From the NCBI GenBank assembly GCA_048594975.1, contig JBMDXQ010000018.1, forward strand, positions 7,396 through 71,395: DNA of 64,000 nucleotides, written 5' to 3'. This DNA comes from JBMDXB01 sp048594975 (lineage in GTDB: Bacteria > Acidobacteriota > Vicinamibacteria > Vicinamibacterales > 2-12-FULL-66-21). Below the pieces are notes generated by a model, which worked only from the letters and a program-made list of their open reading frames with translations, ran no database searches and had not been told where the DNA came from. Of the stretch, positions 57,684 to 64,000 are shown one piece after another. The position numbers were made by a program, and so were the translations under genes. Within the stretch, counting starts at the first letter, position 1; each line of letters begins with the position of its first letter.

Positions 57684-59087
57684 TCAGCGCGCCCGGCGCG
57701 CCTCGAGCGCGGCCAAGACCTTCTGATGGATGTCGTCGAAACCGCCGTTCGACATCATCACGACCAGGTCCCCCGGCCGGCTGTCGCGCGCGACGGCGTG
57801 CACGATGTCGTCCACGGCGGGGATGTAGCGGGCGTCGACTCCGCGGGCACCCAGTTCGTCCACGATCTGCTGTGGTGACAGGCGCACGTCGTCGGGCAGC
57901 GTCGAGCGGAAGACGGCGGAGAGCACGACCCGGTCGGCCTTGGCGAGCGCGCGCACGAAGTCGGCTTGAAAGACGCGACGGCACGAAGTCGCCGAGCGCG
58001 GCTCGAAGATCGCCCACACCCTGCGGCCCGGGTAAGCCGAACGCACCCCGGCCAGCGTCTCTTCGATGGCCGTGGGGTGATGCGCGAAGTCGTCGTAGAC
58101 CGACACCTCGCCGACCGTTCCGCGCAGCTGCATCCGCCGGCGCACGCCCTTGAAGCGCCGCAGCCCCGCCGTCATCACGTCCGCGTCCAGGCCGACCGCC
58201 GCGCCGGCAGCAATCGCCGCCAGGGCGTTGCGCACGTTGTAGGCCCCCATCAGCGGCAGCTCGAACGTGCCCACCGGGCTGCCGCGGCGCCGCACGCTGA
58301 AGGTCGTCGACGTTTCGGAGGTCTTCAGGTCGTGCCCCTGCCAGTCGGTGCCGTGGGCGAGGCCGAACGTCTCGACGCGGCAGCGCGCCTTTCCGCCGAG
58401 CGCCAGCGCCTCGGCGTTGTCCGCGCCGAGCAGCAGCAGGCCGCGCCGCGGGATCAGGTTGACGAAGCGCTCGAAGGCCAGCCGGATCGTAGCGAGGTCG
58501 GGATACACGTCGGCGTGGTCGAACTCGATGTTGTTGACCACCGCGATGTCGGGAAGGTACTTCAGGAACTTGGCGGTCTTGTCGAAGAACGCGCTGTCGT
58601 ATTCATCGCCCTCGATGACGAACTCGCGGCCGCCGCCGAGCCGGTAGCTCCCTTCGAAGTTCTCCACGATGCCGCCGACCAGGACGCTGGGATCCTTGCC
58701 GCCGTGGGTCAGCAGCCACCCGATGAGCGACGTGATGGTGGTCTTGCCGTGCGTGCCGGCGACGACGATGGAACGTGCGCCCCAGAGGAAGTGGTCGCGG
58801 ATCGCCTCGGGCAGCGAGCAGTACCTTATCTTGCGGTCGAGGACCTCTTCGAGCTCGGGATTCCCACGGGAGATCGCGTTGCCAACGACGACCAGGTCGA
58901 TCTCGGGCGTGATGTGTTCGGCGCGATATCCCTCGAGCAGCGTGATGCGCTGCTGCACCAGGAAATCGCTCATCGGCGGGTAGACGTTCTGGTCCGAGCC
59001 GCGGACGTCGTGGCCCCTGGCCTTGAGCATCGCCGCCAGCGTGGCCATCGCGGTTCCGCAGACGCCGATCAGATGGATGCGAGTCAT
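57684..59087 (-). CDS. mpl: UDP-N-acetylmuramate:L-alanyl-gamma-D-glutamyl-meso-diaminopimelate ligase
   Basis: Recycles tripeptide L-Ala-D-Glu-mDAP onto UDP-MurNAc (467 aa). MTRIHLIGVCGTAMATLAAM starts the Mur-ligase Rossmann fold; VAGTHGKTTITSLIGWL is the ATP loop; FVIEGDEYDSAFFDK, YDDFAHHPTAIEET and the Mpl-type ends FEPRSATS and MSNGGFDDIHQKVL distinguish it from MurC. The start MTRIHL (59087) is preferred to the extension to 59144, which crosses a repeat. Its presence implies wall-peptide recycling, in line with nagZ and ldcA nearby. Confidence 0.93.
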   Translation of the reverse strand: MTRIHLIGVCGTAMATLAAMLKARGHDVRGSDQNVYPPMSDFLVQQRITLLEGYRAEHITPEIDLVVVGNAISRGNPELEEVLDRKIRYCSLPEAIRDHFLWGARSIVVAGTHGKTTITSLIGWLLTHGGKDPSVLVGGIVENFEGSYRLGGGREFVIEGDEYDSAFFDKTAKFLKYLPDIAVVNNIEFDHADVYPDLATIRLAFERFVNLIPRRGLLLLGADNAEALALGGKARCRVETFGLAHGTDWQGHDLKTSETSTTFSVRRRGSPVGTFELPLMGAYNVRNALAAIAAGAAVGLDADVMTAGLRRFKGVRRRMQLRGTVGEVSVYDDFAHHPTAIEETLAGVRSAYPGRRVWAIFEPRSATSCRRVFQADFVRALAKADRVVLSAVFRSTLPDDVRLSPQQIVDELGARGVDARYIPAVDDIVHAVARDSRPGDLVVMMSNGGFDDIHQKVLAALEARRAR

Positions 59088-59090
59088 CGG

Positions 59091-59152
59091 TTGAATGGCG
59101 GAGCCCCCTGCACCCCGCCAGGTCTGAATGGCGGGGCCCTGCACCCCGCCCG
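59091..59152. repeat. tandem ~31-bp direct repeat, two copies
   Basis: TGAATGGCGGAGCCCCCTGC and TGAATGGCGGGGCCCTGCAC begin two near-identical copies (59091-59121 and 59123-59152), each continuing into CACCCCGCC. Each copy contains an internal inverted pair GGCGG/CCGCC. It lies between ldcA and the mpl start and differs from the heptad family. Confidence 0.7.
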
Positions 59153-59257
59153 GCTCTCTCCGCTCCGTTCGCGTCCCTTCGCGGCCTCGCCGACGCGTGG
59201 CGTCCGCGTTTCAGGCGCCCACGTTCCAGGCGCCGATGACCTCCCGGTCGCCGCGAT

Positions 59258-60181
59258 CTACTCGACCGCCGCCTCTTCGATCACCAGCGCAACACGATCC
59301 CCGGCGATTGCGCGCGCGCGCACGCCAAACGGCAGCGTGTAGGTCGGACCCGTCGTGTGCCCGGAAGGAAACCCGAACAGGAGCGGACCCGGAAAATCTC
59401 CCAGCACGTCCCTGATCGCCACGCGCACGTCGGTCGAGCCGTCGGGCTCCACGCAGCCGCGCATCTCGCCGAACACCACGGCGGCAGCGCACCGGAACAC
59501 GCCGGCGAACAGCAGCTGTGTCAGCAGCCGCTCGATGCGATACGGCCGCTCGTTCACGTCCTCGAGAAAGAGAACGCAGCCGTCGGGCGGCCGGAACCCG
59601 TATGGGGTGCCGAGCGATGCCGCCAGTTGCGTCAACGTGCCGCCGACGAGCGGGCCGCTCCCCTCGCCCCGCCGGAGCAGCTCGAGCCCGTTCACCGGCA
59701 CCTCGCCGAGCGGCGCCGGGTGGCTCAGGCAACGCAGAAAGCTGTCCCGGTCGTACGCGGACGCGCCGCGCGCCAGGCGCCCTTCCAGCATCGGCCCGTG
59801 GAAGCTGACGACGCCGCGGCCGAGCGTCAGCCAGGACAGCAGCGAGGTGTTGTCGCTGTATCCCACGAACGCCTTGGCCGCGCCGTCAAGCGGCGCGCGA
59901 TCGAGGATCGGCAGCAGCTGCACGCTGCCGAAGCCGCCGCGTACGGCGACAATCGCCTTCGACGCAGGATCGTTCCAGGCGCGCCGGAATGCCGCCGCCC
60001 GGGCTTCGGCGGTGCCGGCAACATAGCCGCACCGGTCGAAGACGCTCTCCTCGAAGAACGGGGCGAAGCCGAGCGCGCGCAGTTCGGCGGCGCCCGCCTC
60101 GAACTCGCTGCGACCGAACGGACTCGCCGGCGCCACGATGGTGACGCGATCGCCGGGCATGAGCGCGCGCGGCTTGCGCAC
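59258..60181 (-). CDS. ldcA: LD-carboxypeptidase (S66 family)
   Basis: Cytoplasmic serine peptidase that trims the terminal D-Ala from murein tetrapeptides in recycling (307 aa). The nucleophile Ser is in AFVGYSDNTSLLSW, Glu in LFLEDVNERPYRIERLL and His in FGFPSGHTTGPTYTLPFG. It starts at GTG 60181, which overlaps the nagZ stop by one base. Its product is a tripeptide, the substrate of the neighbouring Mpl. Confidence 0.92.
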   Translation of the reverse strand: MRKPRALMPGDRVTIVAPASPFGRSEFEAGAAELRALGFAPFFEESVFDRCGYVAGTAEARAAAFRRAWNDPASKAIVAVRGGFGSVQLLPILDRAPLDGAAKAFVGYSDNTSLLSWLTLGRGVVSFHGPMLEGRLARGASAYDRDSFLRCLSHPAPLGEVPVNGLELLRRGEGSGPLVGGTLTQLAASLGTPYGFRPPDGCVLFLEDVNERPYRIERLLTQLLFAGVFRCAAAVVFGEMRGCVEPDGSTDVRVAIRDVLGDFPGPLLFGFPSGHTTGPTYTLPFGVRARAIAGDRVALVIEEAAVE

Positions 60182-61275
60182 TACGCGAACCTCGCCATGT
60201 CGGCGGCCACCGCCTGGTGCTCATCGCGCCCGAGCACGGCGCGCAGCGACCTGCCCGACAGTGGCGCCGGCCGACCTCGTCCGAGGAACCGTTCCTTCGC
60301 GCGCCGTTGTCGTGCGAGCGCGTCTTCGACCCGCTGCAGCGGAAGCGATCCCTCCTCCACCGCGTGGATGATGGCCTCGAGCGCCAGGACCTGCGGCTCC
60401 TGGGCGGATCCGCACAGGAGAACCACGTCGCAGCCGGCGGCAATCGCGCCGGCCGCCGCCTGGCCGAGGCCGTAGCGCGCGCTGATTGCCTTCATCTCCA
60501 GGTCGTCGCTGAGCACCAGGCCCTCGTAGCCGAGCTGCTGCTTGAGCACCTCGTCGACAACGCGCCGAGACAACGTCGCGGGGCGCTGCCCGTCGAAGCA
60601 CGGCACGAGGATGTGCGCCGTCATGATTGCCGCCACGCGCGCCTGGATGGCCGCGCGGAAGGGCACGAACTCCACCGCCTCGAGCCGGTCAGGCGGGTGC
60701 TCTACGAGCGGCAGATCGAAGTGCGAATCCGTTGCCGTGTCCCCGTGTCCTGGAAAATGCTTGCCGCACGCGGCAATGCCCTCCTGCTGCAACGTATCGA
60801 TGACCACGGTCCCGAGCCGCGCCACGTCCTCCGCGCGCTCCGCCAGCGCGCGGTCACCGATGGCGGGGTTCCTCGGGTTCGTGAGCACGTCGAGCACGGG
60901 AGTGTAGTCCAGCGAGATTCCGACGGCGGTGAGCTCGGCGGCCAGGGCCTTCGCGAACCGCGCGGCCAGCTGCTCGTCTCCGCTCCGGCCGAGCGCCAGC
61001 ATCGGCGGCCAGACGGTGAACGGCGCCTTGAGGCGCGCGACACGGCCGCCCTCCTGGTCGACGCTGACCCAGAGCGGAAGCTCGTCGGCGAGCGCCTGCG
61101 CCTCGCGCGCCAGTTCCGCCACCTGCTCGGGACTGTCGACGTTGCGCGCGAACAGGATCACGCCCCCGAGATCGAACTCGCGGGCGAGCGCCGTCAACTC
61201 GGTCGGGAGCGAGCAGCCGGCAAAGCCGGCGATGCACAGTTGTCCGGCGTGGCGGCGGACGTCGCGCAACGACAT
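60181..61275 (-). CDS. nagZ: beta-N-acetylhexosaminidase (GH3 family)
   Basis: Removes GlcNAc from 1,6-anhydroMurNAc peptides in wall recycling (364 aa). The GH3 signatures are VSVDQEGGRVARL, SLDYTPVLDV, the catalytic-loop GKHFPGHGDTATDSH, and the nucleophile Asp in LVLSDDLEMKAIS. ATG 61275 is chosen because a TATAAT lies 10 nt upstream of it; the frame is open for 31 codons more. It heads the transcript nagZ-ldcA. A 30-bp palindrome lies just upstream. Confidence 0.94.
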   Translation of the reverse strand: MSLRDVRRHAGQLCIAGFAGCSLPTELTALAREFDLGGVILFARNVDSPEQVAELAREAQALADELPLWVSVDQEGGRVARLKAPFTVWPPMLALGRSGDEQLAARFAKALAAELTAVGISLDYTPVLDVLTNPRNPAIGDRALAERAEDVARLGTVVIDTLQQEGIAACGKHFPGHGDTATDSHFDLPLVEHPPDRLEAVEFVPFRAAIQARVAAIMTAHILVPCFDGQRPATLSRRVVDEVLKQQLGYEGLVLSDDLEMKAISARYGLGQAAAGAIAAGCDVVLLCGSAQEPQVLALEAIIHAVEEGSLPLQRVEDALARQRRAKERFLGRGRPAPLSGRSLRAVLGRDEHQAVAADMARFA

Positions 61276-61285
61276 GGATGATCGA

Positions 61286-61291
61286 ATTATA
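61286..61291 (-). promoter_or_regulatory. -10 element for nagZ-ldcA
   Basis: The minus strand reads TATAATTC, with 10 nt to the nagZ ATG, giving a leader of about 3 nt. The expected -35 position touches the edge of the palindrome at 61312. Confidence 0.55.
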
Positions 61292-61311
61292 GCGAGTGCT
61301 GGGAGAGAGGA

Positions 61312-61341
61312 GGGATCGGGCGATCGCGATCGCCCGATCCC
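61312..61341. promoter_or_regulatory. perfect 30-bp palindrome between divergent promoters
   Basis: The two halves GGGATCGGGCGATCG and CGATCGCCCGATCCC are exact inverted copies with no spacer. It contains two overlapping GCGATCGC octamers. It covers the -35 position of the rightward promoter (CATAAT, 61347-61352) and adjoins that of nagZ. An operator for a dimeric regulator is one reading; a two-heptad member of the repeat family (GGATCGG, GCGATCG) is another. Confidence 0.75.
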
Positions 61342-61346
61342 CATGA

Positions 61347-61352
61347 CATAAT
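61347..61352 (+). promoter_or_regulatory. -10 element for the lipoprotein gene at 61442
   Basis: CATAATC lies 89 nt before the ATG. Its -35 would fall inside the 30-bp palindrome. Confidence 0.35.
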
Positions 61353-61441
61353 CTCCGCCGGTGCGCATCCGGGTGGACGGGCTTCGGGTGACATCAGCAT
61401 GGCGTCAGCGCCCCCCGCCTTCTCCGTGAAAGGAGCACAGC

Positions 61442-61957
61442 ATGAAGTGCCTGCACGATTCCATCGTTGGTGCCGCCATCCTCGTTCTTCTGCAGGTGGG
61501 GGCATGGGGCTGCGGCGGACGCTCCACGGAATCGGCGGGGGACACGGGGGAAGCCGAGTCGCTCAGCGTGGACAACTGCACGCTCGTTACCGACGAGGAG
61601 GCGACCCGACTGGTCGGTGAAGCGGTACGGCACCAGGAGGACTCGCCGCTCGGGTGTCCGTTCTCCAAGCCGGGCGAGACGATGGGCCTCTTTATCGTCC
61701 GGGCGTTCGCGGGCAAGGGGCCGGCGAAGGACCAGTTCGGGTCGCATCCGGCCGACACCACCGTGCACGAAGTTCCGGGCGTGGGCGACTCCGCCGCCGT
61801 GCTGGCCCGCGAGGAGCACGTCAACTTTCTGATCGTCCAGAAAAGCACGCGCTACGTCCAGTTCGTGACCACCTTCGTGGACGACCTGAATCTCGGCTCC
61901 GAGAGACTGAAGGACGCGCAGCAGCTGGCGCTCACGGCGCTCGGACGCATCAAGTAG
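61442..61957 (+). CDS. hypothetical lipoprotein
   Basis: A 171-aa lipoprotein with a signal peptide and lipobox (LQVGAWGCGG, Cys ~24). The mature domain has CTLVTDEEATRLVGEAV and two cysteines (DNCTLV, LGCPF), and resembles small beta-alpha lipoproteins of the DUF3558 kind; this is not certain. AAAGGAG gives a good ribosome site. It is divergent from nagZ across the palindrome and ends 31 nt before polX. Confidence 0.78.
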   Translation: MKCLHDSIVGAAILVLLQVGAWGCGGRSTESAGDTGEAESLSVDNCTLVTDEEATRLVGEAVRHQEDSPLGCPFSKPGETMGLFIVRAFAGKGPAKDQFGSHPADTTVHEVPGVGDSAAVLAREEHVNFLIVQKSTRYVQFVTTFVDDLNLGSERLKDAQQLALTALGRIK

Positions 61958-61988
61958 CGGCGTACAGCCGCTGTGTGCCGCCACGGCC

Positions 61989-63707
61989 GTGGACAACCTC
62001 GCGATCGCGCGGATCCTCGGGGAGATCGGCGACCTCCTCGAGATCAAGAACGAGAATCCCTTCAAGATCCGCGCGTATCGCAACGCCGCCGAGACCATCG
62101 CGCACCTCGGCAGCCGCATCGCCGAACTGACCCCGGGCGAACGGCTGGGCCTCCCTGGCGTCGGCAAGGACCTGGCCGGGAAGATCGGCGAACTGCTCGA
62201 AACCGGGTCGATCAAATACCACCAGGATTTGCTCCAGGAGGTCCCGCCCACGGTGCTCGACCTCCTCAATCTGCAGGGCATCGGGCCCAAGACGGTGGCA
62301 CGGCTCTACCGGCAGCTCGACGTCCGCACGCTCGACGACCTCGAGCGCGCGGCGCGCGACGGACGCATCCGGGCGCTCAAGGGGATGGGGGCAAGAAGGG
62401 AGGCGCTGCTCCTCAAGTCGCTCGAGGAACGGCAGCGGTTCACCGGCCGCCGCCTGACCGCCGAGGCGTACGACACGGCGGCGGCGCTCGTCGCGGACCT
62501 GCGGGAGCGCGCGCCGGGCGCCAACATCTCGCTCGTCGGCAGCCTGCGGCGCGGCTGCGAAACCTGCGGCGATCTCGACATCCTGGCCGCCGGCGCGCCG
62601 CCGGACCTGATGGCGGCGTTCACCGGCTACCGGCTCGTGGAACGGGTGCTGGCGCACGGCAGCACGAAATCGAGCGTGCGGCTGTGGGGCGGCTTCCAGG
62701 CGGACCTCCGCCTCGTGCCGCGCGAGAGCCTCGGCGCGGCCCTGCAGTACTTCACCGGCTCGAAAGCGCACAACATCGCGCTTCGCGATCGTGCGATCCA
62801 GCGCGGCATGAAGCTGAACGAGTACGGGCTGTTCCGGGCCGAAGACGACGCGAGGCTGGCCGGCGAGAGCGAGGAGGGCATCTACGAAGCGCTCGGCCTG
62901 GCGTTCGTGCCCCCGGAACTGCGTGAGAACCGAGGAGAATTCGCGGCGGCGGCGGCGCGACGGCTGCCGCGGCTGGTTCAGCTCCAGGACCTGCGCGGCG
63001 ACCTGCACGTGCACACGACCGCCACCGACGGCCGCGCCGACGCCGAAACGATGGCGCACGCGGCCCGCGTCGCCGGCCTGCAGTACATCGCGATCACGGA
63101 TCACACCCGGTCGCTCGCCATGGCGAACGGACTGGACGAAGCTGCCGTGCTGCAACAGGCGCAGGCGATCCGCGCGCTGAACCGGCGCCTCGAGGGCATC
63201 ACCGTGCTCGCCGGCGCCGAGTGTGACATCCGGCCGGACGGCTCGCTCGACCTCGCCGACGAGTGCCTCGCGCAGCTGGATTTCGTCGTGGCCTCGATCC
63301 ACTCCGCCTTCACCCAGGGCGAGCAGCAGATGACGGAGCGGATCCTCCGCGCCATCGCCTGTCCCTGGGTCGACGCGATCGGCCACCCGACCGGCCGGCT
63401 GATCCTGAAGCGCGAGGGGTACCACGCGAACTTCAACCGGATCATCGCCGCCGCTGCCGAGGCCGGGGTGGCGCTGGAGATCAACAGCCAGATCGATCGG
63501 CTCGATCTCGACGAGGCGCGCGCGCGCGTCGCGCGGGATCGCGGCGTCCGGCTGCTGGTGGATTCCGACGCGCATTCGCCGGCAGCGCTGGGCAACCTGC
63601 GCTGGGGCGTGATGGTGGCCCGTCGCGGGTGGCTCGAGCCCGGGGACCTCCTCAACACGCTGCCGCTCGACGCATTCCGCGCCGCCCTGCGGCGCAACCG
63701 CAGCTGA
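61989..63707 (+). CDS. polX: DNA polymerase/3'-5' exonuclease PolX
   Basis: Family X DNA polymerase with a PHP exonuclease, used in gap repair (572 aa, family length). N-terminal helix-hairpin-helix motifs (LPGVGKDLAGKI, LQGIGPKTVARLYRQL), palm with GSLRRGCETCGDLDIL (two metal Asp) and third Asp in FQADLRLVP, thumb GSKAHNIALRDRA, and PHP domain from ~334 (DLHVHTTATDG, ITDHTRS, GAECDIRPDG, VASIHSAF, IGHPTGR, DSDAHSP). The start is GTG 61989. All catalytic residues are present, unlike the paralogue at 49457-51139. Confidence 0.95.
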   Translation: MDNLAIARILGEIGDLLEIKNENPFKIRAYRNAAETIAHLGSRIAELTPGERLGLPGVGKDLAGKIGELLETGSIKYHQDLLQEVPPTVLDLLNLQGIGPKTVARLYRQLDVRTLDDLERAARDGRIRALKGMGARREALLLKSLEERQRFTGRRLTAEAYDTAAALVADLRERAPGANISLVGSLRRGCETCGDLDILAAGAPPDLMAAFTGYRLVERVLAHGSTKSSVRLWGGFQADLRLVPRESLGAALQYFTGSKAHNIALRDRAIQRGMKLNEYGLFRAEDDARLAGESEEGIYEALGLAFVPPELRENRGEFAAAAARRLPRLVQLQDLRGDLHVHTTATDGRADAETMAHAARVAGLQYIAITDHTRSLAMANGLDEAAVLQQAQAIRALNRRLEGITVLAGAECDIRPDGSLDLADECLAQLDFVVASIHSAFTQGEQQMTERILRAIACPWVDAIGHPTGRLILKREGYHANFNRIIAAAAEAGVALEINSQIDRLDLDEARARVARDRGVRLLVDSDAHSPAALGNLRWGVMVARRGWLEPGDLLNTLPLDAFRAALRRNRS

Positions 63708-63711
63708 TCGC

Positions 63712-63912
63712 GTGGATCCGCTCGAGCAAATCCGGCAGCTGTACTTCAGGACCACGGCCGCGACCATCGAGCGCGACTTCGGCCGCGCGATCGACCTGCT
63801 GAAGTCGATGGCGTCGGAGGCGGATCGCGGCCGCGCGCACGTCTACATGGAGGGCCTGGCCGAGATGCGGAAAGAGTTCGGGACGGCTGGTAGGCGTCCG
63901 CGGACTACTTGA
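63712..63912 (+). CDS. small hypothetical protein (66 aa)
   Basis: MDPLEQIRQLYFRTTAATIERD... a helical protein starting at GTG 63712, 4 nt after polX. It seems to form two helices (residues 2-36 and 38-57). The close spacing suggests co-expression with polX. It overlaps the converging gene at the right edge by 8 nt. No family is named. Confidence 0.6.
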   Translation: MDPLEQIRQLYFRTTAATIERDFGRAIDLLKSMASEADRGRAHVYMEGLAEMRKEFGTAGRRPRTT

Positions 63913-64000
63913 GCGACTTGACGATCAGCTTGCGGGCCGCGAGGCGCAACGCTTCCGGCACGTTGCGATCGATCGCCAGCATCTTCGTATCGCGTTCGTT
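63905..64000 (-). CDS. C-terminal end of an unknown gene (runs off right edge)
   Basis: The last 31 codons of a leftward gene: NERDTKMLAIDRNVPEALR and then LAARKLIVKSLK before the stop. The frame is open to the edge and the composition is coding-like. Basic, helical C-terminus; function cannot be told from this piece. Confidence 0.45.
   Translation of the reverse strand, partial: NERDTKMLAIDRNVPEALRLAARKLIVKSLK

Noticed and set aside
56998..58017. N-terminal extension of the PxpC frame through pxpB and mpl
   Set aside because: The extension is out of register with pxpB and mpl and is Arg/Ala-rich shadow sequence; ATG 56997 gives a complete PxpC.

Overview
The window is a GC-rich, gene-dense chromosomal segment of a Gram-negative (diderm) bacterium. 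Kdo-lipopolysaccharide genes (kdsA/B/C/D, a LapB-like protein), lolA, two secretins and a type IV pilus alignment operon show an outer membrane. High GC, an ordinary housekeeping gene set, degenerate short-repeat intergenic elements and the gene families present fit an acidobacterium, possibly class Vicinamibacteria. That placement is inference: there is no rRNA and no search could be run. No prophage, insertion sequence, CRISPR array or plasmid gene was seen.

Layout. (1) 1-9.2 kb, central metabolism: a partial 2-oxoglutarate:ferredoxin oxidoreductase alpha gene (korA), sucD and sucC leftward, sdhC-sdhA-sdhB rightward, then mdh and icd leftward; together most of a TCA cycle that uses a ferredoxin-linked 2-oxoglutarate step. 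(2) 9.4-18 kb: serA, a GspC/PilP-like gene, then kdsB-pyrG-kdsA-kdsD-kdsC-lapB-like, a CTP and CMP-Kdo/LPS operon. (3) 18-29.7 kb: coaE, folD, a hexuronate-type MFS carrier, a divergent membrane pyrophosphatase, an amino-acid permease, thiE, accC, accB and an M24 peptidase. (4) 29.7-37.9 kb: a leftward run pilM-N-O-P-Q, two lipoproteins (one with PKD domains) and a TPR protein, leading into pepQ-accB-accC. (5) 38.2-43.5 kb: rplM-rpsI-rpsB-tsf-pyrH-frr-thrC. (6) 43.6-53.8 kb: pfkA, tRNA-Ala(CGC), several small proteins, a pseudokinase-like PEGA protein, an inactive rhodanese coupled to a polymerase-dead PolX/PHP protein, lolA and a TPR-containing secretin. (7) 53.8-61.3 kb: a leftward murein block murA-murB-pxpC-pxpB-mpl, then ldcA and nagZ. 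(8) 61.4-64 kb: a lipoprotein, an intact PolX, a 66-aa protein and the tail of an unknown gene.

Most unusual features. About nine intergenic sites carry degenerate arrays with a strict 7-bp period, usually as two inverted arms that run right up to, and sometimes supply, the neighbouring stop or start codon (5681-5765, 7797-7977, 17910-18017, 27931-28080, 40817-40898, 42258-42342, 43515-43593 and fragments). The 7-mer word differs between sites but the architecture is the same. A perfect 30-bp palindrome at 61312-61341, built the same way, lies between the divergent promoters of nagZ and a lipoprotein gene. Other points are near-leaderless promoters (pyrH, pfkA, nagZ, probably the rhodanese gene), a MurA with Asp in place of the fosfomycin-target Cys, a MurB with Cys in place of the catalytic Ser, and two PolX paralogues of which one has lost its polymerase metal ligands.
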